Shown: positions 35,646-43,773 of the stretch, in pieces | Position numbering within the stretch: the stretch's first letter is position 1 | Layout: every line of letters begins with the position of its first letter | Source: Treponema pectinovorum | Lineage (GTDB): Bacteria > Spirochaetota > Spirochaetia > Treponematales > Treponemataceae | NCBI RefSeq assembly: GCF_900497595.1 | Contig: NZ_UFQO01000008.1 | Location: 1-51,595 of the forward strand | Length of the DNA: 51,595 nucleotides | Direction: 5' to 3' | The notes under the pieces: generated by a model | Told to the model about the DNA's origin: nothing | The model's input: only the letters and a program-made list of their open reading frames with translations | Database searches by the model: none | Translations under genes and position numbers: made by a program

Positions 35646-36622
35646 TATTTTACTCCGCAAGTTGATGTTACATCTTCTTTTGTAGAAAGTTTTTTAAGTG
35701 CTGCATCTTTTTTGCTGGAATATAGCATCCAAAGGATTCCTGCCATAGAAAGTAATGTTAAAATCATAGAAAAAGCAGAAGCCAATGGCCAGTTTCTTAT
35801 CTTCTGCACTTGGTCCACAATTACGTTTCCAATCATATAGCTGTCTTTTCCGCCGACGATGTTTGGAACAGTGTAAGAGCCAAAAATAGGAATGAATGTA
35901 AAAATCAACGCAGAAATTATACCGCTGCGTATTCCTGGAAGCAAAACTTTTGTCATTGATTGTGGCTTTGTCGCTCCCAAATCGCGAGCTGCCTCCAAAA
36001 GTGAAAAATCAAATCTGTCTACAGCGGTAAAGATTGGCAGAATCGCATAAGGAAGATACATGTAAATGCTTAAGATTATGACCGCACCGTTTGTGTACAT
36101 AAATTTTACAGGTTTAAAAACCGCTTCAGGATTTCCTGTAACCTCGTTCCAGAGCTTAAAGAAAAATCCCAAAATCATATTTAGCAAACCGTTATCGCCT
36201 AAAATCGTTATCCAAGCGAAAATTCTTATAAGCGAATTAGTGAGAAAAGGAATAATTACTAGAATCAAAAGAATTGTCTGGTGTTTGCTTCTTGCCATTG
36301 CGTATCCGCAAGGTAGAGAAATTAAAATCGTAACCAGAGTTGAGATTGCACTAATCCATAAAGTCCTTAACAAGATAATTCCGTAAGCAGGGCGAAACAT
36401 CTGTCCAAAGGCTTTTAAACTGAATTGTGCAATTACAGAGCCGTAAACATCTCTTTTCATAAAAGCGTATGCCACGATTATTACTAGCGGAATTACAAAA
36501 AACAAACTGAACCACAAACCCATGGGCCAAGCATAAATTGGACCTGGATTTGATTTTTTGAATGCTTTATCTCTTGCTTTGCGTACAAATTTGAGCAAAA
36601 AACTTTCTTTATTGTTTTCCAT
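35645..36622 (-). CDS. potB: Polyamine ABC transporter permease
   Basis: The first permease subunit, 325 aa with about six transmembrane helices. The coupling loop reads LEAARDLGATKPQSMTKVLL. A charged N-terminal tail precedes helix 1 (PMGLWFSLFFVIPLVIIVAY). ATG 36622 is preferred over GTG 36625, and AGGAAAAG stands upstream. The gene follows potA by 47 nt. Confidence 0.93.
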   Translation of the reverse strand: MENNKESFLLKFVRKARDKAFKKSNPGPIYAWPMGLWFSLFFVIPLVIIVAYAFMKRDVYGSVIAQFSLKAFGQMFRPAYGIILLRTLWISAISTLVTILISLPCGYAMARSKHQTILLILVIIPFLTNSLIRIFAWITILGDNGLLNMILGFFFKLWNEVTGNPEAVFKPVKFMYTNGAVIILSIYMYLPYAILPIFTAVDRFDFSLLEAARDLGATKPQSMTKVLLPGIRSGIISALIFTFIPIFGSYTVPNIVGGKDSYMIGNVIVDQVQKIRNWPLASAFSMILTLLSMAGILWMLYSSKKDAALKKLSTKEDVTSTCGVK

Positions 36623-36669
36623 CACAAACTTTTCCTATCAAGTTGAATTAAAACTTTTTAACAGTGGCT

Positions 36670-37860
36670 TTATTTTTCGATGTCTTCGACTATATATCCG
36701 TCTTCTGCCGACCAAGATATATAAACGGTGTCTTTCCACTGAATTTCAGGACCGTCATCCAAATAGTTTGTATGCTGTTTGTAGACGTTTATTATAGTTC
36801 CAGTTTTTTCCAGTTTTACAATGAACTTAGATTGAAATCCGGTGTAAACGGGTTCTTCAACTATGCCTTTAAAAACGTTTATGTCTTTTCTGCCTTTTAC
36901 ATCAGGTTCGTTTAAAGTTATGCGAATTTTTTCTGGACGGATTGTAAATGCCACCGCCTGCCCTTCATCGGTGTGTTCGTAATCTGTAACAAGGATATTT
37001 TTATCTTCTTCTTTAGTCGCTTGGGTGTCGCCAGAAAGTTGTGCCTGCATTCCCAAAGCTGGAACATTGAGCGTTACCATATATTCTTCGCCGGTTTTTG
37101 CCTTGTAGCTTTCACAGTTTACAACCTTTGATTCAAAAAGATTTGTCTCTCCAATAAATTGAGCTACGAACTGTGTTGCAGGACTTTCATAAATTTCATA
37201 AGGAGTTCCAATTTGTAGAACATTTCCCTTGTTCATAACGGCAATTCTATCAGAAACTGCAAGAGCTTCTGTTTGATCGTGTGTTACAAAGATAAAAGTA
37301 ATTCCAATTTTATCGTGCAGTCTGTCTAATTCAACAAGCAGGTTTGAACGCAACTTTGCATCCAATGCAGAAAGTGGTTCGTCAAGCAATAAAACTTTTG
37401 GTTCGTTTATAAGCGCTCGTGCGATTGCGACTCTCTGTCTTTGTCCGCCAGAAAGTTGATTTGGTTTTTTATACATGTGTTCTTCGAGTTGTACCAAAGA
37501 AAGATATTCACGTACTTTTTTTTCTACAGTTGCATTGTCTGTTTTTTTTAGTCTTAGAGAAAAAGCCACATTTTCAAAAACGCTCATATGCGGAAAAAGT
37601 GCATAACTTTGAAAAACAGTATTTGAGTGTCGCTTGTTTGGAGGCACCCCTACAACATTTGTTTCATCAAAAAGAATAGCGCCTTCATCAGGATTCTCAA
37701 AACCCGCAATAATACGCAGCAACGTTGTTTTACCACAGCCGGAAGGTCCCAACAGCGTAAAAAATTCACCCTGCCTAATCGTAAAATTAATATTGTTTAG
37801 TGCAATAAAATCACCAAACTGCTTAGACACGTTGGTAATCGTAACCTGGCTACCGTTCAA
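36670..37860 (-). CDS. potA: Polyamine ABC transporter ATPase
   Basis: The 396-aa ATP-binding subunit has Walker A GPSGCGKTT, the Q-loop in FQSYALF, the signature LSGGQRQRVAIARAL, Walker B LLLDEPLSALD and the H-loop FVTHDQTEA. The extra C-terminal part (after about 235) is the regulatory TOBE domain, with IRPEKIRI. The gene starts with a rare TTG; AGAGG lies nine nt upstream and no ATG exists in the right place. It heads the operon. Upstream is an AT-rich stretch (37861-37990) and then repeat copy E. Confidence 0.94.
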   Translation of the reverse strand: MNGSQVTITNVSKQFGDFIALNNINFTIRQGEFFTLLGPSGCGKTTLLRIIAGFENPDEGAILFDETNVVGVPPNKRHSNTVFQSYALFPHMSVFENVAFSLRLKKTDNATVEKKVREYLSLVQLEEHMYKKPNQLSGGQRQRVAIARALINEPKVLLLDEPLSALDAKLRSNLLVELDRLHDKIGITFIFVTHDQTEALAVSDRIAVMNKGNVLQIGTPYEIYESPATQFVAQFIGETNLFESKVVNCESYKAKTGEEYMVTLNVPALGMQAQLSGDTQATKEEDKNILVTDYEHTDEGQAVAFTIRPEKIRITLNEPDVKGRKDINVFKGIVEEPVYTGFQSKFIVKLEKTGTIINVYKQHTNYLDDGPEIQWKDTVYISWSAEDGYIVEDIEK

Positions 37861-37990
37861 AATGCGTACCTCTTAATTTATAAGCCAACTTCAGGAGGCT
37901 TTGATAAAAAACAGCATATCTGCATAAAGAGTAAAATAAGATTATTAGGACAAATTGTCTATAAGTTTTAAGAATTTTTCAGAAAATATT
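37861..37990. other. Leader and promoter region of potABCD
   Basis: This AT-rich stretch upstream of potA holds its ribosome site and a TATAAA on the minus strand near 37878. No good -35 or recognisable riboswitch fold is seen. Confidence 0.35.
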
Positions 37991-38170
37991 TTGGGCGGCT
38001 TTTGCTTCGCAAAACCGTGCTTTGCGGGGCTGCGCCTTTCGGCTCCGAACAAACGCAGTTCTTCGCCCTGCGTTTGTTTTCGCTTGCGCTTCCCCCTCCA
38101 ATCACTGCCGCACTGTCGCACAGGAGGTGTGACCTACAATAAACTTCGACAGTTTTGCAAAAACTGTCTT
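37991..38170 (+). repeat. Modular hairpin repeat, copy E (lacks the last hairpin)
   Basis: It starts GGGCGGC at 37993, with a GC-rich module containing the stem ACAAACGCAG / CTGCGTTTGT. It continues with GTCGCAC / GTGTGAC around loop AGGAG (38115-38133; the second arm has a G-T wobble) and GACAGTTTT / AAAACTGTC (38148-38168). The GTTAAAG-type hairpin is missing. The copy ends just before the azlD stop at 38180. Confidence 0.82.
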
Positions 38171-38179
38171 TCATTTTTT

Positions 38180-38515
38180 CTATATAAGATATTCAAGAAC
38201 CATATAGATGATGGTTCCGCCAAAAATGCTTATCATGCTGTTCCTTTTCCAAAGGTGCAAAAAAACCGTAAAAATTACACCTGCAATAGCAGGAATTCCC
38301 CATGGAGAAGCGGTAAAAGTCATATATTTTGGATCAATCAAACAATAGATTATCAAAACTCCAATCACCATTGCAGGAATGTACTGCTCTATAAAGCTCA
38401 AAAGTTTAGGCGGTTTTCGTTTGCTAAATAGCATAAAAGGAAAGGCTCTCAATAAAAACATTAAAACTGCACTCGCCAAAGTTGCAATAACAGCCTGTAA
38501 TAAAGTAAGTCTCAT
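38180..38515 (-). CDS. azlD: Branched-chain amino acid exporter, small subunit
   Basis: A 111-aa membrane protein with about four helices, of the AzlD family. It carries the conserved LRAFPFMLF stretch (residues 23-31). AzlC and AzlD together export branched-chain amino acids and analogues. The gene begins two nt after azlC; the ribosome site AGAGGAGG lies inside the azlC end, so the two are coupled. Confidence 0.88.
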   Translation of the reverse strand: MRLTLLQAVIATLASAVLMFLLRAFPFMLFSKRKPPKLLSFIEQYIPAMVIGVLIIYCLIDPKYMTFTASPWGIPAIAGVIFTVFLHLWKRNSMISIFGGTIIYMVLEYLI

Positions 38516-38517
38516 TT

Positions 38518-39231
38518 TTATTGCCTCCTCTTATCAAAAATTCCTCGAACCAAAAGGAGAACCGCAATTCCAAGCGAAAGCGATACTATCAAAACCTGTT
38601 GTGCAGGCAGTATTCCAAGTCGAGAGAGAATTATTGCAAGTGTGGCAGTTCCTATTCCGCACAACGAAGGGAAAAAATCCTTGCTCTTTTTTATCTGCTC
38701 AATCATAAGAACAATAAACAGCGAATTAAGTGCAAAATCCACTCCTGCAAAACTGAACGGCAAAACTGTTCCCAATAAGGCGCCAATCAAGCCACCTAAA
38801 AGCCAGTACGACCAGTTCAACGCTGCAATCAAGCTGTAAAATTCTCCAGGGTGTTCTCCTTCTGGAACTTCACAGGTTGTCGTAAGAGCGTAGGTCTCAT
38901 CTGTTAAAGAAAAAATCAAAAAGAATTTCCAATTTCCAACATTAGTTCTCTTATATTTTTTTAAGAGAGAAAGTCCGTAAACTATGTGCCGTATGCCAAC
39001 AAAAAATTGGGTTATCAAAAAAGTTGGAAGGCTTGCACCTGCTGTCATAAGTCCAATTCCAATATATTGTCCAGTTCCCGAAAAAATGGTTAGCCCCATA
39101 AACAAAGACATCCACCACGGATACCCTGCGTTTACAACCATAAGTCCAAACGGAATTCCTATAGAAATGTAACCAAAAAAAATCGGCAATGTCAGTTTTA
39201 CTGCCCTGCGTGCAGAATTCTTTTTTAACAT
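38518..39231 (-). CDS. azlC: Branched-chain amino acid exporter, large subunit
   Basis: The 237-aa AzlC protein has about seven helices and family motifs near the N-terminus (PIFFGYISIGIPFG), FSGTGQYIGIGL, and FFVGIRHIVYGLSL. The ORF continues 40 codons upstream, but ATG 39231 gives the normal family length. It is preceded by an extended -10 box seven nt away and has no ribosome site, which again suggests a leaderless transcript. Confidence 0.9.
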   Translation of the reverse strand: MLKKNSARRAVKLTLPIFFGYISIGIPFGLMVVNAGYPWWMSLFMGLTIFSGTGQYIGIGLMTAGASLPTFLITQFFVGIRHIVYGLSLLKKYKRTNVGNWKFFLIFSLTDETYALTTTCEVPEGEHPGEFYSLIAALNWSYWLLGGLIGALLGTVLPFSFAGVDFALNSLFIVLMIEQIKKSKDFFPSLCGIGTATLAIILSRLGILPAQQVLIVSLSLGIAVLLLVRGIFDKRRQ

Positions 39232-39238
39232 GGTAGCG

Positions 39239-39247
39239 ATTGTATCA
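39239..39247 (-). promoter_or_regulatory. Extended -10 promoter of azlCD, leaderless spacing
   Basis: On the minus strand TGaTACAAT (-10 at 39244-39239) lies seven nt before the azlC ATG at 39231. The -35 region is weak. Confidence 0.55.
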
Positions 39248-39341
39248 TTTTGTCCTATTTGATGAAACAGTTTTAGTATGATAAAGTTTTTTATGTAAGA
39301 GAGATTTGCATTAAAAATGTACGAAAAAGTGGGAGTAAAAA

Positions 39342-39575
39342 ATGATAGCAATTTTGTTCGGTATGGCTTTAATAGCCTTTACTGTTTGTGCCTGCCTGCC
39401 AAATGTTTTAGGCTGGAGTGAATACATAATCTTTGTTCTAAAAGGACTCTCTCCAATCATTGCTGCCCTTGTTGGAATAATTGCAATTTTTATAGGTTTT
39501 GCAGATATTCAGGATAAAAAAGAAGCACGCAAAGAAGAAAAAGAAGCCGAAAAAGCGGCTCAAAACCAAGGTTAA
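39342..39575 (+). CDS. Small two-helix membrane protein of unknown function
   Basis: The 77-aa product has two hydrophobic helices (about residues 3-20 and 28-52) and a charged Lys/Glu/Ala tail (KKEARKEEKEAEKAAQ). GGGAG before the ATG gives a normal ribosome site, which supports it as a real gene. It is divergent from azlC and lies upstream of the ribosomal-protein operon. Confidence 0.65.
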   Translation: MIAILFGMALIAFTVCACLPNVLGWSEYIIFVLKGLSPIIAALVGIIAIFIGFADIQDKKEARKEEKEAEKAAQNQG

Positions 39576-39714
39576 TAAAATTTTTCAATAATGCGTAATG
39601 CTCTTTCATTCTTAATTGCATGGAGTATGAGTTCCAGTTCAATTTTGCTGTGAAAATGCTAGAAAAAAAAGAAAGCGAGCAACCCTGTTTTCAATGTAAT
39701 TGATAGACACTTTA

Positions 39715-39743
39715 TTGACCAAATCAAATAAAAAATTTATATT
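39715..39743 (+). promoter_or_regulatory. Promoter of the rplM-rpsI operon
   Basis: TTGACC (39715-39720), a 17-nt spacer and TATATT (39738-39743) predict transcription from about 39750, giving a leader of roughly 100 nt before rplM. Confidence 0.65.
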
Positions 39744-39760
39744 ATCTATCCCCGTATATG

Positions 39761-39785
39761 CGCAGATAATGCTTCAACATCTGCG
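39761..39785 (+). promoter_or_regulatory. Hairpin in the rplM leader
   Basis: A perfect seven-base stem CGCAGAT / ATCTGCG with an 11-nt loop lies about 11 nt into the predicted leader. L13-S9 operons are often autoregulated by leader structures, so this is a candidate site. Confidence 0.4.
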
Positions 39786-39852
39786 GAGTGTGATTTTTGA
39801 AGATGCAAATCAAAATGAACACAAGAGACTTTTTAGTACAAGGTATATACAA

Positions 39853-40281
39853 ATGAAAACTTTATTCGTTAAAGAGTATGAACAAAAACGTGACTGGTAC
39901 GTTATAGACGCTGCCGGAAAACCGCTCGGACGTGTTGCCGCAAAAGCTGCATCAGTTGTTCGTGGAAAAAACAAATCTACTTTTACGCCTAATCAGGCTA
40001 TGGGAGACTTTGTTGTTATCATCAATGCAGACAAAGTTGTCGTTACTGGAAACAAAGAAGAAGGCAAACTTTATCGCCATTACACAGGCTATGTAGGTGG
40101 TCTTCGCGAATATTCTTTCGCAAAACTTTTGGCAAAAAAGCCTACCGAGCCACTTACTAGAACAATTGCTGGTATGCTTCCTAATGGTCGTCTTGGACGC
40201 AAAATGATGGACAGCGTAAAAATCTATGCTGGTTCTGATTATCCACAGAAGGCTCAGAACCCAAAACCGCTTGAAGTTTAA
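39853..40281 (+). CDS. rplM: 50S ribosomal protein L13
   Basis: A 142-aa protein with the L13 signatures WYVIDAAGKPLGRVA, GDFVVIINADKV, YRHYTGYVGG and GMLPNGRLGRKMM. A much longer frame opens at 39700, but the family length and an AAGG before ATG 39853 fix the start. It forms the usual pair with rpsI, 15 nt downstream. Confidence 0.97.
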   Translation: MKTLFVKEYEQKRDWYVIDAAGKPLGRVAAKAASVVRGKNKSTFTPNQAMGDFVVIINADKVVVTGNKEEGKLYRHYTGYVGGLREYSFAKLLAKKPTEPLTRTIAGMLPNGRLGRKMMDSVKIYAGSDYPQKAQNPKPLEV

Positions 40282-40296
40282 GTTAGGAGTCCACTT

Positions 40297-40689
40297 ATGG
40301 TAAAGAATATTGCAATTGGTACAGGTAGAAGAAAGACTGCTACAGCTCGTGTATTCTTGCGCGACGGCAGCGGAAAAATTGTTGTAAATGGAAAAGATTT
40401 AGCTGATTATTTTGATACTGAAGATCAAATTCGTATCGTGCATCAGCCACTTTTGGTTACAAGCAATGAGAATAAATTTGACATTCTCATAAATGTTACT
40501 GGTGGCGGACTTGTTGGACAGGCAGAAGCATGTCTTCACGGTCTTTCAAGGGCGTTGCTTCAAGTTGATCCTGATGCTCACACATCTCTAAAAGCTAACG
40601 GATTCCTTACTCGTGATAGCCGCATGGTTGAACGCAAAAAGTACGGTCAGCGTGGTGCACGTCGCAGATTCCAGTTCTCAAAGCGTTAA
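40297..40689 (+). CDS. rpsI: 30S ribosomal protein S9
   Basis: A 130-aa protein with [14 protein letters not shown] at the start, [12 protein letters not shown], and the basic C-terminus ending FQFSKR, whose last residues reach the P-site tRNA in the ribosome. AGGAG precedes the ATG. Confidence 0.97.
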   Translation: MVKNIAIGTGRRKTATARVFLRDGSGKIVVNGKDLADYFDTEDQIRIVHQPLLVTSNENKFDILINVTGGGLVGQAEACLHGLSRALLQVDPDAHTSLKANGFLTRDSRMVERKKYGQRGARRRFQFSKR

Positions 40690-40700
40690 GAAATTCTTTT

Positions 40701-40739
40701 GGCATCCAGTTCAATTTTGTTCAGGGTGTCTTGTTTCTT
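40701..40739 (+). terminator. Weak terminator between rpsI and recX
   Basis: GGCATCC (40701-40707) can pair with GGGTGTC (40724-40730), seven pairs including two G-T, followed by TTGTTTCTT. It may be partial, letting some transcripts continue into recX. Confidence 0.35.
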
Positions 40740-40750
40740 AAGAATTCAAA

Positions 40751-41359
40751 ATGCGCTTAGAATCAGTAAAACAGGTTGCGTCAGATGTTGTAGAAATTAC
40801 CGCAGATGATAGGCCTGTTTTTTTTGTCAGAGAAGCTTTTTTGCAAAATTTAAAAATAGACGACTTTGCAAAAGGAAAAGAATTTTTTGGAGAAGAGGAA
40901 GAAGAAATTCTTCAAGCGGCACTCATTTTTTCTGCTGAATGCAAGGCAGAAGAATATCTTGCTCGCTGTGAGCAATGCAGATTTTCTCTTGAAAAAAAAC
41001 TTATTCAAAAAAATCATTCAAAATCGTCTGTAAAAACTGCTCTTGACTGGCTCGAAGCAAAGGGGCTTTTGGACGATAGCCGATTTTGTCGTTCATGGTT
41101 ACGCTCTCATGTTATTTCAAAACCGCAAGGACGGCCACGGCTCGTAAGTGAACTTTGTTCGCGAGGAATAAAAACTTTTGTTGCAAGGCAGGCCGTTGAC
41201 GAGTTTTTGGAGATTGCAGAAGAAGAAAAATTATGCAAGCGCTGTTTTATAAAAGCAACAGCTATGGGGAAAAAAGACGAAAAATTGATAAAATATATGA
41301 TAGATTCCGGTTTTTCGTATAAAATGGTATCGAGATTTATAGATATAAAAGAAAACTAA
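40751..41359 (+). CDS. recX: RecX-family regulator of RecA
   Basis: RecX binds and shortens RecA filaments. The 202-aa chain shows the tandem three-helix repeats of the family: RFSLEKKLIQK and VKTALDWLEAKGLLDDSRFCRSWLRS, then GRPRLVSELCSRGI, and a last repeat ending YKMVSRFIDI. The N-terminal 60 residues are less conserved. No ribosome site is seen before the ATG. recA is not in the window. Confidence 0.87.
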   Translation: MRLESVKQVASDVVEITADDRPVFFVREAFLQNLKIDDFAKGKEFFGEEEEEILQAALIFSAECKAEEYLARCEQCRFSLEKKLIQKNHSKSSVKTALDWLEAKGLLDDSRFCRSWLRSHVISKPQGRPRLVSELCSRGIKTFVARQAVDEFLEIAEEEKLCKRCFIKATAMGKKDEKLIKYMIDSGFSYKMVSRFIDIKEN

Positions 41360-41396
41360 ATACAAAAAAAGTCGGAGAGGCTTTTGAGGAATGTTG

Positions 41397-41990
41397 ATGA
41401 AAAATAATAAACCGCAAGTTTTTTCGGCATTGGAAGTAGCAAATATCTGCGGCGTCGTAAATCAGACGGCAATAAACTGGATAAAAGGTGGTCATTTAAA
41501 GGCTTTTACAACTCCTGGCGGTCAATACAGAGTTTATCCAGACGATTTGGCAGACTTCATGAAAAAACGCAACATGCGTATTCCTAAAAAATTAGCGGAA
41601 TCTTGTTCTTCTTTGATTTTTGAAAAACATTCAATTTTGGTGGTTGATGACGATTTGGGACTCAATACCGTCGTTACAAAATTCCTTAGCAATAAGTTTG
41701 AAGATGGAAATATAGAAGTTTTTCAGGCATTTGACGGTTTTGAAGCAGGTGTTTTGATGATGGAAAAACATCCCAAAATTTTAATTTTGGATCTTGATTT
41801 GCCAGGGGTCGACGGTTTTAGCCTGTGCAAGAGAATACATGGGGATGAAGCTTTTGCAAACACTGTGATTATAGTCATAACTGCCCTTGAAGATGGCGAT
41901 ATTGAAAATCGTGTAAAGGAGCAGGGCGTAAAATTTTTCTTTAAAAAACCGCTTAATCTGGCTCAGCTTGCACAGGTCATAGAACTTTAA
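41397..41990 (+). CDS. Response regulator with N-terminal excisionase-type HTH
   Basis: The 197-aa product has an unusual order. A DNA-binding helix-turn-helix of the excisionase/MerR-like HTH_17 type comes first (SALEVANICGVVNQTAINW, then GGQYRVYPDDLADFMKK, about residues 10-58). The receiver domain comes second. The receiver is complete: the acidic pair in LVVDDD, phospho-acceptor Asp in LILDLDLPGVDG, Thr in VITAL and Lys in FKKPLN. ATG 41397 is chosen over ATG 41391 because GAGGA is then at a proper distance. No histidine kinase is adjacent, so the input is unknown. Convergent with sppA. Confidence 0.88.
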   Translation: MKNNKPQVFSALEVANICGVVNQTAINWIKGGHLKAFTTPGGQYRVYPDDLADFMKKRNMRIPKKLAESCSSLIFEKHSILVVDDDLGLNTVVTKFLSNKFEDGNIEVFQAFDGFEAGVLMMEKHPKILILDLDLPGVDGFSLCKRIHGDEAFANTVIIVITALEDGDIENRVKEQGVKFFFKKPLNLAQLAQVIEL

Positions 41991-42032
41991 AATCATAATT
42001 CTATAACCTGAGTTGCTTATAATCTGTTTTTA

Positions 42033-42989
42033 TTATTTTGCGATATAGATGTAAGAAAGAGGCGCATTTTGCAAAAATACGGATTGTGGTGATTTTATAA
42101 ACGAAAGACTTTCGAAAAGTAGAGAGCGAAGGTTCTCATTTTTTTCATATCGAAATCCTTTAAAATTCAACTCGTTGTTGTCAAAATCTTCTTTTATTTT
42201 ATTTTTCGCTTGCTCAAAAGTACAAATTTCATCAATTAAATTGAGTTCTTTTGCCTGTTTTGCGGTGTAAATCCTTCCATCAGCAAGTTGTTGCACTTTT
42301 TTTATGTTCATTTTTCTCGACTCGCTTACAATTTGGGTGAACTGCTCGTATGCTTCGTCTGCAATAGACTGCATTATCTTAATTTGCTCATCAGTCGCTT
42401 TTTCGTTGTAGTTAAACATATTTTTGTTTTTTCCAGCATGTATCGTAAGCGATTTTATGCCAATTTTTTCAAGCAGTGCGGTTGCATCTATTGTGCTTGC
42501 ACTTATTACACCGATTGAGCCTGTCAATGTGTTGCGATTTGCAAAAATCTTATCGCCTGCCAAGGCTATGTAATATCCGCCAGAAGCGGCAAGAGAGCCA
42601 AAATATGAATAGATTTTTTTTCCGGTATTTTTATAGTCTATAAGTTTAAGATATGCCTCATCAGATTGATAAACTGCACCACCTGGCGAATCTATAAAAA
42701 GCAGAATCCCTTTGTTTTTTTCGTCGTTTTTTAGCGATTCAATCTTATCTAAGAGCCACGCTTGATTGTATTGATTTCCTTTTTCTTGTATAACTCCATT
42801 GATGTAAATCACTGCTATGTAAGGCTTTAGTTTTTTATTAAAATTTACTATTTTTTTTGAAGTAAATCTTTCGCTTTGTAAAAGATTGTCGCTTTTTTTA
42901 GATACTAATTTGAATGTTCCCATTGTTATCGCGACAGCAACAATCAGTAGCAAAACTATGAGCCCTTTTTTCGTGTTTTTGTCTTTCAT
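42033..42989 (-). CDS. sppA: Signal peptide peptidase SppA
   Basis: A membrane-anchored serine protease that degrades leftover signal peptides. The 318-aa short form has an N-terminal helix (about residues 8-26), IAVIYINGVI, LFIDSPGGAVYQSDE, the nucleophile Ser in SLAASGGYYIAL and TGSIGVI. A Lys further on, in the AGKNKNMFNY region, fits the Ser-Lys dyad region of SppA. AAAGGAAA precedes the ATG. It is last in the operon after the CYTH and DUF975-like genes. Confidence 0.92.
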   Translation of the reverse strand: MKDKNTKKGLIVLLLIVAVAITMGTFKLVSKKSDNLLQSERFTSKKIVNFNKKLKPYIAVIYINGVIQEKGNQYNQAWLLDKIESLKNDEKNKGILLFIDSPGGAVYQSDEAYLKLIDYKNTGKKIYSYFGSLAASGGYYIALAGDKIFANRNTLTGSIGVISASTIDATALLEKIGIKSLTIHAGKNKNMFNYNEKATDEQIKIMQSIADEAYEQFTQIVSESRKMNIKKVQQLADGRIYTAKQAKELNLIDEICTFEQAKNKIKEDFDNNELNFKGFRYEKNENLRSLLFESLSFIKSPQSVFLQNAPLSYIYIAK

Positions 42990-43022
42990 ATATTTTCCTT
43001 TAGTTTCCTTACAAAGATGTGT

Positions 43023-43772
43023 TTATCTAAAATCTTCTGGAGAGAGAAGCCCTGCTCTTATTGCGTGAATTTTTAAATCCTTGTAGGCGTTTAAAAACGA
43101 AAGTTTTTTATATGGATGAACCCAAAGGACTAGAATTCCTCCAGTGCAAACCGAAAGAAAATCCCAAAGTATAAACGAAAGATACATTACAAATAAATCG
43201 CCTTTGAATCCTTTTGTCATAACTTTGCTTAAACGCATTGCCTTTGCAACACCGATTTTTGGATTTTCTGCGATTATAAAAAACATCTGCGAATACGAAA
43301 ACGCTTTTACGAGTCCTGGAATAAAAAATAAAAGACTCCAAAGAAAAACCCACAAAGAATACCAAAGCATAGAAAGTGCACCTTTAAACCAGTACGAAAA
43401 TCCTTGAAGCCATCGTGAAAGGGGAATTTTTCCTGCATCCTTAAAATATTCATTGTATAAGTGGCACAGCGCAAGGTTTAAAATTCCTAAAATACAAACC
43501 ATTATGATAGAAAAAATTAAATCTGAACTATCGCTGTATGCTGAAAAATTCTTTTCCCAGAAAAAGTTCATTCCATTTGGAAAATCTTCTTCTATAAAGT
43601 CGACATTTTGCAAATAGGGATTTTTTCCTTCGGAAAAATTTTTAGAATAGGTTTCGGAACCGCTTATCAAGGCGAGAATTGCAATCGTTATTAAAGTTGC
43701 AATCGCAGGCACAAATCTTCTTCCTTTTAACTGACTTTTTGCCAGTTTTTTGTAAGCTCTTCTATTAAACAT
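43023..43772 (-). CDS. DUF975-family integral membrane protein
   Basis: The 249-aa protein has about five to six transmembrane helices. It starts with a basic patch (RRAYKKLAKSQLKGR) and carries the family-like LWSLLFFIPGLVKAFSYSQ and IGVAKAMRLSKVMTKGFKG. No function is known for DUF975. The ATG follows the CYTH stop after one base, with GAGGAG inside the CYTH end, so translation is coupled. Confidence 0.78.
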   Translation of the reverse strand: MFNRRAYKKLAKSQLKGRRFVPAIATLITIAILALISGSETYSKNFSEGKNPYLQNVDFIEEDFPNGMNFFWEKNFSAYSDSSDLIFSIIMVCILGILNLALCHLYNEYFKDAGKIPLSRWLQGFSYWFKGALSMLWYSLWVFLWSLLFFIPGLVKAFSYSQMFFIIAENPKIGVAKAMRLSKVMTKGFKGDLFVMYLSFILWDFLSVCTGGILVLWVHPYKKLSFLNAYKDLKIHAIRAGLLSPEDFR

Positions 43773-43773
43773 A

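Noticed and set aside
39700-39852. 50-codon N-terminal extension of L13
   Set aside because: It begins with TTG inside the promoter region and exceeds the normal L13 length; ATG 39853 has a ribosome site.
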